A stretch of 64,000 nt of DNA from Parvularcula sp. BBD 1991-13 (GTDB taxonomy: Bacteria; Pseudomonadota; Alphaproteobacteria; Caulobacterales; Parvularculaceae). The stretch is taken from assembly GCA_001657385.1 (NCBI GenBank), contig LYSZ01000009.1, positions 1 through 64,000 of the forward strand, read 5' to 3'. Both the position numbers and the translations under genes were made by a program. The notes under the pieces are model-generated. The model worked only from the letters and a program-made list of their open reading frames with translations, was not told where the DNA came from and did no database searches. This document shows positions 1 through 8,999 of the stretch, one piece after another (the stretch's first letter is position 1; every line of letters starts with the position of its first letter).

Positions 1-726
1 GCCGCCGCCCGGCTGGCGCGCGGCGCGGCGCTCGGGGATCCGGCGCGCTGCCGCCCGCCCGCGGCGCCTGCGCGGCCCCGCAAGCCGCGGCTCGCCCCGC
101 CGGGTGACGTCCCCCGCCGCCGTCTCGGCTCGCCGGCGGGCCGCGCCGCCCTCCTCCACGCCATCGCCCATATCGAGTTCAACGCCATCGACCTCGCCTT
201 CGACATGGCGGTCCGGTTCGCCGCCGACGCGGCGCGGCTGGGACTCGATGCGAACGCCTTCGTGCGCGACTGGATCGGCGTCGGCGACGACGAGGCGCGC
301 CATTTCGCGATGGTCGAGCGCCGCCTCGCAGACCTCGGCGCCGCCTATGGCGATCTGCCGGCCCATAACGGCCTGTGGGAAGCCGCCGAGGCGACCGCTG
401 ACAATTTCGCAGCGCGCCTAGCAATAGCGCCGCTCGTTTTGGAGGCGAGAGGACTTGACGTGACGCCGGATATGATGGACAGGCTGCGCCTCGCGGGGGA
501 CGCGGAAAGCGCCGGCGTGCTTCAGGTGATCTACGAGGACGAGATCGGCCATGTGGCGTGCGGGCGGCGCTGGTTCGAAAGGGTTTGCAAGGCGGCGGGG
601 CGCGACCCGGCGACCGAGTTTCAGGCGCTCATCAAAGCGTGCTTTAAGGGCAGTTTAAAGCCGCCGTTCAATCATGAGGCGAGAGAGCAGGCAGGATTGC
701 CGAGGGCCTATTATGACCCCGAGTGA
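1..726 (+). CDS. DUF455 family ferritin-like protein (5' partial)
   Basis: The reading frame is open from the first base, so the gene is cut by the left edge; the visible 241 codons are most of a family that usually has about 270. Residues near 'HAIAHIEFNAIDLAFD' and later 'DDEARHFAMV' and 'YEDEIGHVACG' supply the Glu/His residues expected in a ferritin-like four-helix di-iron bundle. That is the diagnostic pattern of DUF455. The in-frame ATG at 205 lies inside the conserved helix and is not the true start. The family is uncharacterised biochemically, so no reaction is assigned. The next gene is 157 bp downstream and appears to have its own promoter region. Family assignment is firm; function is unknown. 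Confidence 0.85.
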   Translation, partial: AAARLARGAALGDPARCRPPAAPARPRKPRLAPPGDVPRRRLGSPAGRAALLHAIAHIEFNAIDLAFDMAVRFAADAARLGLDANAFVRDWIGVGDDEARHFAMVERRLADLGAAYGDLPAHNGLWEAAEATADNFAARLAIAPLVLEARGLDVTPDMMDRLRLAGDAESAGVLQVIYEDEIGHVACGRRWFERVCKAAGRDPATEFQALIKACFKGSLKPPFNHEAREQAGLPRAYYDPE

Positions 727-883
727 TAGAAAAATGCGCGCCGATGGCCATTCCGTCGCGGGATTGTCAGAAAACGCCGTTACACGGTCACATAACTATT
801 GCGTAATTTCCGGTTTTGGGCTGCAATATCTTAAGGGGTGGCAGCGCATCATCGTTAGCGTGTGTGCAAGGGGCGTAGTTTAA

Positions 884-2194
884 ATGGGCCGTCGTTCCGG
901 CAAGGTGAGCCGTTTTATCAGCCGTTTCTTCAAGGAACGGCAGATTTACCATCGCAGCGACGGCGTCGTTCACTTCATTTCCATGTCGACCAAGACGCAG
1001 ATCGCCCTTGCGACGGTCGTCGGCGCGGCTCTGTTGTGGGTCGCCTATGCGTCGGTGAACGTGGTCTTCAAGGAACAGATCATCGTCGCCAAGGAGCGCG
1101 ACAGCCGGATCATGGAGACGACCTACAACAAACGCCTCCACGACGCTCAGCGCGCTTATGACGACGTCAACGCGATGAATCATATCATCCAGCGCAATTT
1201 CGACGAGACCATGGCGGACATTTCCGCCCGCCACCATCTGTTGCGCAACATGGTCGAGCGCAAGGTCACCATTGAACAGGGCCTCGACGCGCTTGCGTCC
1301 GGCCTCGCCCAGGCCGGCGGCCCGTCGGGCGAAAAGCCGAAAAACAGCAACCGGATCATGATCGACGTCAAGACGAGCGAACCGACGCCGCGCCAGTCGC
1401 GTCTGTCCGCCCTGCGCAAGGAAGCGTTTCTCGAAGCGCGCGACGGCGACGGCGACGAGATGATCTCCTCCGAAGCGCTCGACGCCATGCGCCAGGCGTC
1501 AACCGATCTGCATGCGGAGCAAATGCTGCTGCTCGCGGCGATCGAGAGCAACGCGGTCGATAAAAAAGTCCATCTCGAACAGGTGCTGTCGAGCACCGGG
1601 GTCGATGTCGGCCTTTTGGTGACGCCGGCGAAAATCTCCAATGTGGCGTTCGCGCAGGGCGGCCCGTTCATCGATCCGGCCGGTGCGAATATCGGCTCGC
1701 CGCGCTTCCTCCAGCATGCGGGCCGCGCGGCGGAGGCCATCGACGAACTGGAGGCGTTTTACGCGGCGCTGAAGTCCATACCGCTGTCCTCGCCGCTGAC
1801 GGTCAGCCGCCGCTACACGAGCGGCTTCGGCATCCGGCGCGATCCCCTGTCGCCCGACCGCTACGCCAGCCATTACGGCATCGACTTCGCCGCGCCCTAC
1901 GCCTCGCCCATCACCGCGACGGCGGAAGGCGTCGTGAAATCCGCCGGACGCCGTTCGGGCTGGGGACTAATGGTCGAAGTCGACCACGGCAACGGTTTCA
2001 TAACCCGTTACGCGCATATGAGTAAGATCACGGTGAGGCGCGGTCAAAAAGTCGGACTTCACGACAAGGTTGGCGAGCTTGGCAACTCCGGGCGTTCGAC
2101 CGGCCCGCACATCCATTACGAAGTCCTATTCAGAGGCAAACACCTAAACCCGAAACGCTTTATTGAGGCAGGCAGATATGTTTTCGAAAGCTAA
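884..2194 (+). CDS. M23 family metallopeptidase, membrane-anchored
   Basis: A 436-residue LytM-type peptidoglycan endopeptidase. A basic N-terminus is followed by one membrane segment (about residues 38-60), then a coiled-coil-like periplasmic stretch (about 65-240), then the M23 domain (about 310-430). Zinc ligands are visible as H330-x3-D334 in 'HYGIDF' and H409-x-H411 in 'GPHIHYE'. The start is supported by an AAGGGGCG ribosome-binding site. The 3' end overlaps the bactofilin gene by 17 bp. M23 peptidase genes next to bactofilin are a widespread association (for example the ccmA/csd region of Helicobacter), in which the bactofilin scaffold localises the hydrolase to shape the cell. Which cross-link it cuts cannot be read from the sequence. 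Confidence 0.9.
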   Translation: MGRRSGKVSRFISRFFKERQIYHRSDGVVHFISMSTKTQIALATVVGAALLWVAYASVNVVFKEQIIVAKERDSRIMETTYNKRLHDAQRAYDDVNAMNHIIQRNFDETMADISARHHLLRNMVERKVTIEQGLDALASGLAQAGGPSGEKPKNSNRIMIDVKTSEPTPRQSRLSALRKEAFLEARDGDGDEMISSEALDAMRQASTDLHAEQMLLLAAIESNAVDKKVHLEQVLSSTGVDVGLLVTPAKISNVAFAQGGPFIDPAGANIGSPRFLQHAGRAAEAIDELEAFYAALKSIPLSSPLTVSRRYTSGFGIRRDPLSPDRYASHYGIDFAAPYASPITATAEGVVKSAGRRSGWGLMVEVDHGNGFITRYAHMSKITVRRGQKVGLHDKVGELGNSGRSTGPHIHYEVLFRGKHLNPKRFIEAGRYVFES

Positions 2195-2795
2195 ACCCGG
2201 CGGCAAGCCCCAGGAGACGAAAGCGATGAACGGTTCGCTGAACGATGCGCCGCCCCAGACCATCACCCAGGCGTCGTCGGGCAAGAAAGCCGCGCCGGCG
2301 AAATCGGCCGGCGTTCCCTCGCTCATCTCCACCGACGTGGTGATGCAGGGCAACATCAACTCCGCCGGGGAAATCCAGTTCGACGGCACCCTTGAGGGCG
2401 ACATCAAATCGGCGTCGCTGATCATCGGCGAGAAAGCGACCGTCAAGGGCGAGGTGATTTGCGAAACGGTGACCGTGCGCGGCCGCGTCGAAGGCGGCAT
2501 TCGCGCCAAGTCGGTGTCGCTCGCCTCGACGGCGCACATTCAGGGCGACATCCTGCACAGTTCGCTGTCGGTGGAAACCGGCGCGCATTTCGAGGGCAAC
2601 TGCCGCCACTCAGACGATCCGCTTTCCGACTCCTCGGCCAAGGATTTCCGCCGGGCGCGTCCGTCTTCTCCCTCCCCTGCGCCGGCGCCCCGCCCGGTGT
2701 CGACGTCGAAGGAGAACGGTCTTGATACGGCCGAAGCCCAGCCCGCTGGCGATACGCCGGCGTTTCTCAGCCAGGGCCGCTCGCCCCTGCGCTAG
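2178..2795 (+). CDS. Bactofilin (polymer-forming cytoskeletal protein)
   Basis: A 205-residue bactofilin. The central region (about residues 45-140) shows the repeating short beta strands of the right-handed beta-helix, with motifs such as 'GNINSAGEIQFDGTLEGDI' and 'VKGEVICETVTVRGRVEG'. The flanking N- and C-terminal tails are disordered and Pro/Ser-rich, as usual for the family. I chose the ATG at 2178 because AGGCAG precedes it; a TTG at 2163 is possible. The start lies inside the upstream M23 gene, so the two are probably translationally coupled. The protein should polymerise without nucleotide on the inner membrane and recruit wall enzymes. An excellent intrinsic terminator lies about 140 bp downstream. 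Confidence 0.92.
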   Translation: MFSKAKPGGKPQETKAMNGSLNDAPPQTITQASSGKKAAPAKSAGVPSLISTDVVMQGNINSAGEIQFDGTLEGDIKSASLIIGEKATVKGEVICETVTVRGRVEGGIRAKSVSLASTAHIQGDILHSSLSVETGAHFEGNCRHSDDPLSDSSAKDFRRARPSSPSPAPAPRPVSTSKENGLDTAEAQPAGDTPAFLSQGRSPLR

Positions 2796-2815
2796 GCCCC
2801 GGCCTGTCTGCTGAT

Positions 2816-2840
2816 TGGACTTGTCTTACTGGACTTGTCT
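2816..2840. repeat. Direct repeat, 11 nt twice
   Basis: TGGACTTGTCT occurs at 2816-2826 and again at 2830-2840 (period 14) just after the bactofilin stop. No gene overlaps it. It looks like a small slippage duplication; no function is evident. Confidence 0.8.
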
Positions 2841-2915
2841 GGCCGCACTGAAGCACGCATCTGGCGCACCAAATAGCGCCGTCCGGAACGGCGTTCGTTT
2901 TATAGCCGAACACGC

Positions 2916-2951
2916 AAAAGCCGCTTCGCATGAAAAAGCCGCTTCGCATGA
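2916..2951. repeat. Perfect 18-nt tandem duplication in a terminator arm
   Basis: AAAAGCCGCTTCGCATGA is present at 2916-2933 and again at 2934-2951. Each copy carries a left stem arm able to pair with the single right arm at 2950-2959, so two alternative hairpins are possible. Confidence 0.9.
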
Positions 2952-2966
2952 AGCGGCTTTTTTATT
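2934..2966 (+). terminator. Intrinsic terminator after bactofilin
   Basis: An 11-bp stem (AAAGCCGCTTC at 2935-2945 and GAAGCGGCTTT at 2950-2960) encloses a GCAT loop and continues into a T-rich tract. It lies between convergent genes. It is oriented to end the M23-bactofilin transcript, and the A-run on its left side could let it act on the opposite strand too. Confidence 0.88.
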
Positions 2967-3023
2967 GTCGGTTTCGCTGTCGCCGCCGGTTGCGTCAACG
3001 GCCGCCGCATCATGCGCCCTTTT

Positions 3024-3506
3024 TCAGCGCCCTCTGAGGCCGGACAGCCCGGCGATAACCGTCAGGAGCGATACGCCCGCCGCGAGATACGCCCCCCACT
3101 GCACCGCCGGCAGCCCTTCGGACGTGCCCAGCATGGTGAGCATGAACAGCCCCATGGCGCCCATGCCGCCGAGACCGGCAAGAATGGTGACGACGCTGGT
3201 GACGCGGCCGATGAACGGCAACAGCCCAAGAACTCCCAGCGCGCCGGCCGCCAGCGCCAGCATCGCCGACCAGGCGATCGCGTTCGCCGGCAGCGTCGAG
3301 CCGCCGATCTTTTCTTCCGATGCGCAGTCTTCGCCGAAGGGCGGGCGCGCATCCCGCAGGCAGTTGACGCTTTCCTTCAGAAATACGTCGCCGGTAATGC
3401 GGGTGAGCTGATCCTGCCCGCTGACCGGATTGGCCGATTCATAGCCGTACATCGGCCCGAAAAAGATGCACGCCACGATCGCCAGCGGCAGTAAGATACG
3501 GATCAT
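3024..3506 (-). CDS. Small multi-pass membrane protein, unknown function
   Basis: A 160-residue protein with an N-terminal membrane segment (about residues 2-20), a polar periplasmic loop containing two cysteines (about 52 and 64) and three further hydrophobic segments. The start at 3506 is chosen because a strong GAGAGGGGG site precedes it; a longer frame upstream is Arg-rich and not credible. I do not recognise the family. It converges with bactofilin and diverges from purS across 184 bp. The two loop cysteines may form a disulphide, which is inference only. Confidence 0.7.
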   Translation of the reverse strand: MIRILLPLAIVACIFFGPMYGYESANPVSGQDQLTRITGDVFLKESVNCLRDARPPFGEDCASEEKIGGSTLPANAIAWSAMLALAAGALGVLGLLPFIGRVTSVVTILAGLGGMGAMGLFMLTMLGTSEGLPAVQWGAYLAAGVSLLTVIAGLSGLRGR

Positions 3507-3690
3507 GCGATCCCCCTCTCGATTGCAATGACGGGTAGAGATCTTACCTCCTGTTAACGCTTTCGCCAAGCGCGATCCGGCCGGGCGCCGCCGGCGACGC
3601 GGTCTTGCGCACGCGCGCGTTCCGGGCGCCATTGCGCTTGCCGGCGCGGCGGCGTAATCAGGACCGGAGCTGCAAGCAAAGACCGTTCAA

Positions 3691-3933
3691 ATGAAAGCCA
3701 AAATCACCATCACCCTGAAAAACGGCGTTCTCGACCCGCAAGGAAAGGCGATCGAAGGCTCTCTCGCCGGCCTGGGCTTCGAGGGGGCGTCCAATGTGCG
3801 CCAGGGCAAGGTCATCGAGGTGCAACTCGCCGAAAGCGACGAAGCCGCCGCCCGGGCCAAGGCCGAGGACATGTGCCGAAAGCTCCTCGCCAACCCGGTG
3901 ATGGAGAATTACGCCATCGAAATTCTCGCCTGA
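3691..3933 (+). CDS. purS: Phosphoribosylformylglycinamidine synthase subunit PurS
   Basis: An 80-residue protein matching PurS along its full length: 'KITITLKNGVLDPQGKAI' at the start and 'NPVMENYAIEIL' at the end. PurS bridges PurL and the glutaminase PurQ in the multi-subunit FGAM synthase of the fourth step of purine biosynthesis. purQ follows 114 bp downstream on the same strand. This is the usual alphaproteobacterial order; purL is not in the window. No clear Shine-Dalgarno site precedes the ATG. It is cytoplasmic and probably cotranscribed with purQ. Confidence 0.96.
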   Translation: MKAKITITLKNGVLDPQGKAIEGSLAGLGFEGASNVRQGKVIEVQLAESDEAAARAKAEDMCRKLLANPVMENYAIEILA

Positions 3934-4047
3934 CCGCCGCTTTCGCCGCCCGACAGTCGCCGTAAAAAGCGTTGCGGCGCGAGCCGACCCGGTCCTGGAG
4001 ACCCCCCGGCGCTTCCGACAAGAGTTCGACAACAGAAAGTCCGTCCC

Positions 4048-4710
4048 ATGAACGCCGCCGTGATCGTCTTTCCCGCCTCCAACTGCGACCGCGACGCCGC
4101 CGTCGCCCTGGAACAGGCGACGGGCAGGAAACCTGTCATGGTCTGGCACGGCGAAACGGAGCTTCCCGATACGGACTTTATTGTCCTGCCGGGCGGGTTT
4201 TCCTATGGCGATTATCTGCGCGCCGGGGCCATGGCGGCGAAATCGCCGATCATGCGCGCCGTCGCGGACAAGGCGAAGGGCGGCGCGCCTGTGCTCGGCG
4301 TGTGCAACGGGTTCCAGATCCTGTGCGAGACCGGGCTTCTGCCGGGGGCGCTGTTGCGCAACGCCGGCCTCAATTTCGTGTGCAGAATGGTTCGGCTGCG
4401 CGTCGACAACGCCGAAGCTGTATTTACCCGCGGCTTCGAAGCGGGTCAGTTCGTCGACTTCCCCGTCGCCCATCATGACGGCAACTACTTCGCGGACGCG
4501 GCGACGCTGGACCGGCTCGAAGGCGAGGGGCGCGTCGCGTTCCGCTATGTCGACAATCCCAACGGATCGGCCCGCGACATTGCCGGCGTTCTCAATGACG
4601 CCGGCAACGTGCTCGGGATGATGCCCCATCCGGAGCGGGTGATCTCCCCGCTTCTCGGCGGCGTCGACGGCGCGGCGTTTTTCAGGGGCGCCCTTGAGGC
4701 GGCGGCCTGA
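4048..4710 (+). CDS. purQ: Phosphoribosylformylglycinamidine synthase, glutaminase subunit PurQ
   Basis: A 220-residue class I glutamine amidotransferase. It supplies ammonia from glutamine to PurL for conversion of FGAR to FGAM. The nucleophile is Cys86 in '[10 protein letters not shown]', and the His/Glu pair lies in 'MMPHPERV' near residue 194. The start motif '[14 protein letters not shown]' is characteristic of PurQ, and length is normal. It follows purS. The 174 bp after the stop hold no gene and end in the short hairpin repeat that overlaps the convergent amidase stop codon. Confidence 0.96.
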   Translation: MNAAVIVFPASNCDRDAAVALEQATGRKPVMVWHGETELPDTDFIVLPGGFSYGDYLRAGAMAAKSPIMRAVADKAKGGAPVLGVCNGFQILCETGLLPGALLRNAGLNFVCRMVRLRVDNAEAVFTRGFEAGQFVDFPVAHHDGNYFADAATLDRLEGEGRVAFRYVDNPNGSARDIAGVLNDAGNVLGMMPHPERVISPLLGGVDGAAFFRGALEAAA

Positions 4711-4858
4711 CCTGAACGCTTTATCCGCCAGGCCTGACATGCCGCGCTGCATCGCCAGCCTGAACCGCCGGGCTCGGCCCCAAAGCGCATTGCAGCAAAA
4801 GCGGATCATTGGTTTTGCGGTTCGCGGGCGCGCTCCACTTAAGGCTCAAGAGCCAGCA

Positions 4859-4887
4859 GCGAATCGCGTTGAACGCAACTGGCCCTA
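4859..4887 (-). repeat. Stop-codon-associated hairpin repeat, copy A
   Basis: On the minus strand this element begins with the amidase TAG stop (4885-4887), then six bases, then the core TTGCGTTCAACGCGA. The 29-bp stretch is identical to copy C at 37852-37880, and the core recurs at 12761-12775. The core can fold as a 6-bp stem with a TCA loop. It lies between convergent genes. Confidence 0.85.
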
Positions 4888-6387
4888 GCCGAACACCGCC
4901 GGACGCCGGGCGCGCCATGGCGCGGCCTCCTCCAGTTCGTAGGACAATTCGAGCAGCGTTTTTTCGTCCCCGTCCGCGGCGGCGAACATCGCCCCGATGG
5001 GAAGCCCTTTTTCGGACATGGACAGCGGCAGGGAAATCGCCGGATTGCCGGCCAGGTTATAAAGCGACGTGAACTGAACATAATCCGTCAGCCGCGCCAT
5101 CAGCACGTCGAAGCCAAGCCGCCCGTCAAGAAAACCGATGGGCGGCGGCGGGGCGGCCACCACGGGCGACAGGATGACGTCATGGTCGGAAAAGATCGCC
5201 GCCGTCTGCGCCGGAACCGTCTGAAGCCGCGCCACCGCCTCGTCGAAACGGCCGACATTCGCCTCGTAATGGCGCGCAAGGCCGAGGGTGAATTTCTCGA
5301 AAGCCAGTCCGTTGCGCGGCAGGTTGAGTTTTTTCTCCCACAGGGAAATCGCCTCATGGGCGAACGCCGCCCAGTAGAGGACGAAATCCTCTTCCATGGC
5401 CGGATCGAACGGGAGGACGAAAGGCTCGACCACGTGGCCGAGGCTTTCGCAAAGAGCCGCCGCGCGGTCCGTCGCCGCCTCGACTTCCGGGTCCAGGGCC
5501 GTCCCGCGCAGGCCGCGGGCGACATAGGCGATTTTCAACCGCCTGTCGGACGGACCGGCGATCAGGCCGACCGGTGCGAGGCCGCTCACCGCCGGCGGCG
5601 TTTCCATGGCGGCGATCACGGCGGCGGTGTCGCGCACCGTGCGGCTCTGAACGCCGTGTACGGAGATAACGATCGGTCCCGCGGTCGTCGGCCGCGCCTC
5701 CGGGAAGCGCTCGCGGGACACCTTCAGCCCCACCGTGCCGCAGCAGGACGCCGGGATGCGGATCGATCCCCCGCCGTCGCTGGCGTGGGCGACGGGGACC
5801 GCGCCCGCGGCGACCAGCGCCGCGGCGCCGCCCGAAGAGCCGCCGCAGGAATAATCCGTGTTCCAAGGATTGCGCGTCGCGCCGCCGCGCATCGGCTCGG
5901 TGGTCGCGGAAAGGCCGAATTCCGGCGTCGCGCTCTTGCCGAGGCTGACGACGCCCATGCCGAGATAGGCGTTGGTGAGCGGCGTCTGGGTCGAGCCGCG
6001 ATAGCCGCGAAAGCCGCGGCTGCCGAAGCCGGTGGGCGCGCCCTTCACGTCGTCGAGATCCTTGATGAAGGTGGGCACGCCCGCCCACGGTCCGCGCGCC
6101 TCGGGCGCGGCTTCTCTCGCGCGCGCATAGGTTTTCGCGGCGATGGCGTTGATCGCCGGGTTGATCCGCTCGGTGCGGGCGATCGCCCCTTCGACGACCT
6201 CCGCCGCGGAAACCTCGCCCGATTTGATTCTCGCGGCGGTCTCGACCGCATCCCAGTCGGCCATGTCTGCGCCGGCGGACGGGTCCGGCCGGCGCGCGCA
6301 GGCGCCGGCCATGGCGAGAAACGCCCCGCCGGTTCCCATGTGCAAAACCTCACGGCGTGTCGAGCCTGTGCGCCTCATCCTTTTCAT
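4885..6387 (-). CDS. Amidase-signature family amidase, Tat-exported
   Basis: A 500-residue amidase-signature hydrolase that cleaves C-N bonds of amides; the natural substrate is not predictable. The Ser-cisSer-Lys triad is visible: Lys109 in '[10 protein letters not shown]' and the serines in 'SCGGSSGG' (about residues 180-186), followed by '[16 protein letters not shown]'. The N-terminus carries 'TRREVL' and a hydrophobic stretch ending in 'AGAC', consistent with a twin-arginine signal, perhaps with a weak lipobox. The start could be ATG 6387 or ATG 6378. The much longer open frame upstream covers the divergent beta-helix gene and is not used. Its TAG stop lies inside repeat copy A. Confidence 0.9.
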   Translation of the reverse strand: MKRMRRTGSTRREVLHMGTGGAFLAMAGACARRPDPSAGADMADWDAVETAARIKSGEVSAAEVVEGAIARTERINPAINAIAAKTYARAREAAPEARGPWAGVPTFIKDLDDVKGAPTGFGSRGFRGYRGSTQTPLTNAYLGMGVVSLGKSATPEFGLSATTEPMRGGATRNPWNTDYSCGGSSGGAAALVAAGAVPVAHASDGGGSIRIPASCCGTVGLKVSRERFPEARPTTAGPIVISVHGVQSRTVRDTAAVIAAMETPPAVSGLAPVGLIAGPSDRRLKIAYVARGLRGTALDPEVEAATDRAAALCESLGHVVEPFVLPFDPAMEEDFVLYWAAFAHEAISLWEKKLNLPRNGLAFEKFTLGLARHYEANVGRFDEAVARLQTVPAQTAAIFSDHDVILSPVVAAPPPPIGFLDGRLGFDVLMARLTDYVQFTSLYNLAGNPAISLPLSMSEKGLPIGAMFAAADGDEKTLLELSYELEEAAPWRARRPAVFG

Positions 6388-6516
6388 CCCCCGGTGATTC
6401 CAGCATACTTGATGCTGGCGGGCCGCAAACGCCGGGTCAAGCCGCGCGCGCCCTCGCAATTGCGAAAGCGCCGGAATAAGAGGCGAAAGACCCGCAACAG
6501 GAAAGGACGCGGAAAG

Positions 6517-7797
6517 ATGACGCCATTTCATCGATCGGTCGCCGGCCGAAGCCGGTTTGCACGCGGACTTGCCGCGCCGCTCGCTGCATGTCTCAGCCTC
6601 GCCGCTTGCGGCGGCGGCGACGACGCGGCGCGGGAACCCCCCGATACGGCGTATCAGGATGTTCTCATAGCGCAGCTCCTGGACGCGGCGCCGGGCGACG
6701 TGATCGAGATCCCGGAAGGAACCTTCGCCTTCGACCGGTCCCTGAGCCTCACCGTCGACGGCGTGACGATCCGCGGGCGGGGCATGGACAAATCGATCCT
6801 GTCCTTCAGGAACCAGATCGCCGGGGCCGAGGGTCTCCTCGTCACCGCCAGCGATTTCACGATCGAGGATCTCGCCATCGAGGACGCCAGGGGCGACGCC
6901 CTGAAGGTGACGGACGGCGAGAATATCGTGATCCGCCGGGTCCGGACCGAATGGACCGACGGGCCGAAAACCGGGAACGGCGCCTACGGCATCTATCCGG
7001 TTCAGACCCGCAACGTATTGCTGGAAGAGAACGTCGCCATCGCCGCCTCCGACGCTGGGCTTTACATCGGCCAGTCGCAAAACGTCATTGTCCGAAACAA
7101 CCGCGCGGCGTTCAACGTCGCCGGCATCGAGATCGAGAACACCTTCGACGCCGATGTCTACGGCAATGTCGCGGTCAACAACACCGGCGGCATCCTTGTG
7201 TTCAACATGCCGAACCTGCAACAGCCCGGCGCGCGCACGCGGATCTTCGACAACGACGTTTACGAGAACAACACCCGTAATTTCGGGCATCCGGGAACGC
7301 CGGTCGCGTCGATCCCGGCGGGCTCGGGCGTCGTCGTCAACGCCAATGACGAGGTGGAGATTTTCAACAACCGGATTCGCGATAACAAAACGGCGAATGT
7401 GATCATCTCCAGCGTCTATACGACCGGCTACGCCGAGGCGGGCATGAGCGGGGATTTCGATCCCTACCCGGAACGCATCTTCATTTACGACAACGCCTTC
7501 GAGGGCGGCGGCGACAATCCTGACGGGCTCGACCTCCAGGCCCTCAAGCTCGCCCTTGCCGGGCCTTTCGGCCGTCTGCCGGACGTGTTGTGGGACGGCT
7601 ATGTGAACACGGCGAAACTGGTCGACGGCGCCCTGCCCGACGCGCTTCGGATCTGCGTGCGCAACGGCGAGGCGCGGGTCCTGAACGCGGACAGCCCCAA
7701 CGGGTTCGCCTCACCGCGCATCGCCCCGCCGGAAGACCATGACTGCGCCCATGACAAGTTGCCGCCGGTGCGGCTGACGGGAACGCCGGCGCCATGA
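6517..7797 (+). CDS. Parallel beta-helix lipoprotein
   Basis: A 426-residue exported protein. The signal peptide ends in lipobox 'LAAC' followed by GGG, so it is probably an outer-membrane lipoprotein. The body has right-handed parallel beta-helix repeats rich in N-N and V-x-I-x-x-N patterns ('NVIVRNNRAAFNVAGIEIEN', 'DVYGNVAVNNTGGILVF'), as in NosD or mannuronan epimerase folds. Start is ATG 6517 behind GGAAAG. It overlaps the diheme cytochrome gene by ATGA. The combination matches the gene pair described for HNE_0200/SO2930-type proteins (TIGR03805 with TIGR03806), whose function is unknown. It diverges from the amidase. Confidence 0.88.
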   Translation: MTPFHRSVAGRSRFARGLAAPLAACLSLAACGGGDDAAREPPDTAYQDVLIAQLLDAAPGDVIEIPEGTFAFDRSLSLTVDGVTIRGRGMDKSILSFRNQIAGAEGLLVTASDFTIEDLAIEDARGDALKVTDGENIVIRRVRTEWTDGPKTGNGAYGIYPVQTRNVLLEENVAIAASDAGLYIGQSQNVIVRNNRAAFNVAGIEIENTFDADVYGNVAVNNTGGILVFNMPNLQQPGARTRIFDNDVYENNTRNFGHPGTPVASIPAGSGVVVNANDEVEIFNNRIRDNKTANVIISSVYTTGYAEAGMSGDFDPYPERIFIYDNAFEGGGDNPDGLDLQALKLALAGPFGRLPDVLWDGYVNTAKLVDGALPDALRICVRNGEARVLNADSPNGFASPRIAPPEDHDCAHDKLPPVRLTGTPAP

Positions 7798-8957
7798 TCC
7801 GCTGGCTGACGGCGCTTTTGTGCTGGCTCGCGGCGGCTTGCGGCGGTGAGCGCGCCGCGGCGCCGACCTATCATCCGGAGACAAGTCCGGACCGCTTGAG
7901 CGAATGGGGCATGGTCCATCGGCGCGGCGGCGCCCTCGTCCTCGGCGACGGCGTCAGGCCCTACGACCTCGCCACGCCGCTTTTTTCCGACTACGCCCTG
8001 AAACTTCGCACCGTCTGGCTTCCCGAGGGACGCGCCGCCGCCTACCGCGCCGACGAGGCGTTCGCGTTTCCGGTGGGAACCGTCATCACCAAGACATTTT
8101 ACTATCCGCTCGCGGACCCGTCGCGGACCGGCGAGGTTCTTGCGACGAAAGAAGCGACCGACGAAGCGAGGGACGTAGCGATGGGCGCCGGCGCGCTCGC
8201 GGACGGCCTGCCTTTGGATGCTCTGCGCCTGGTGGAAACGCGCATCCTCGTGCGGCGCGAGGCGGGCTGGGACGCTCTGCCCTATATCTGGAACGAAGCG
8301 CAGTCCGACGCCGTTCTCGCCCGCGCCGGCGCGCTGACGCCGATGACGATTGTTCGCCCCGGCGGGGAGCGCGAGACCTTTCATTACGCCGTGCCGAACG
8401 CCAATCAATGCGCCGGTTGCCACGCAACTGATTCATCGTCGAAAGCGATCCGCCCGATCGGGCTGAAGGCGCGCCACCTCAACAAGGCGTCGGCCTTCGC
8501 GCCGGGCGCGAACCAGCTCGACGACTGGCGCGACGCGGGATTGCTGGAAGGCGGGCCAAACGCCCGCGCGGCCCCGCGCAACGCGGACTGGACCGACGCC
8601 GCCGCGCCCCTGGCGGCCCGCGCGCGGGCCTATCTCGACATCAATTGCAGCCATTGCCACAGCCCCTACGGCCCGGCGGACACTTCCGGGCTTAATCTGA
8701 AACCGGACGCATCCGGTCCGGCTCTCGGCGTGTGCAAACCGCCCATCGCCGCCGGGCGCGGTTCGGGCGGGCGGCCCTACGCGGTCGTGCCGGGCCGACC
8801 CGACGCCTCGATCACCCTCTTCCGCATGGAGACAACCGACCCGGGCGCCATGATGCCCGAGCTTGGCCGCGCGCTCGTCCATGACGAGGGCGCCGCGCTG
8901 ATCGCCGAATGGATCGCCTCCATGGATGCGCCGGCAAAGGGCGGCTGCGCCGCCTGA
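7794..8957 (+). CDS. Diheme c-type cytochrome, SO2930/HNE_0200 family
   Basis: A 387-residue exported protein with a short signal peptide ending near 'AAACGG', possibly a lipoprotein. The N-terminal half contains 'PYDLATPLFSDYALKLRTV' and 'FPVGTVITKTFYYP', characteristic of this family. Two CxxCH haem sites are present: C206-C209-H210 in 'QCAGCH' and C285-C288-H289 in 'NCSHCH'. The C-terminal 'MMPELGRALVHDEG' could provide a distal Met ligand. It overlaps the beta-helix gene by 4 bp, implying translational coupling. It presumably transfers electrons in the periplasm; donor, acceptor and substrate are unknown. Confidence 0.9.
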   Translation: MIRWLTALLCWLAAACGGERAAAPTYHPETSPDRLSEWGMVHRRGGALVLGDGVRPYDLATPLFSDYALKLRTVWLPEGRAAAYRADEAFAFPVGTVITKTFYYPLADPSRTGEVLATKEATDEARDVAMGAGALADGLPLDALRLVETRILVRREAGWDALPYIWNEAQSDAVLARAGALTPMTIVRPGGERETFHYAVPNANQCAGCHATDSSSKAIRPIGLKARHLNKASAFAPGANQLDDWRDAGLLEGGPNARAAPRNADWTDAAAPLAARARAYLDINCSHCHSPYGPADTSGLNLKPDASGPALGVCKPPIAAGRGSGGRPYAVVPGRPDASITLFRMETTDPGAMMPELGRALVHDEGAALIAEWIASMDAPAKGGCAA

Positions 8958-8999
8958 GCGTCGCCGACACCCGCGGGCCTCGCGCCGCACTCGTCCGGC

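Noticed and set aside
179-424. Arg-rich frames opposite and beside the DUF455 gene
   Set aside because: They are shadows of the high-GC DUF455 frame; composition is Arg/Pro-rich with no motif.
5182-6516. Upstream extension of the beta-helix frame
   Set aside because: It is antisense to the amidase, Arg-rich, and the lipoprotein signal begins at 6517.
6388-7290. Upstream extension of the amidase frame
   Set aside because: It lies antisense to the beta-helix gene and precedes a clear Tat signal; the real start is at 6387.
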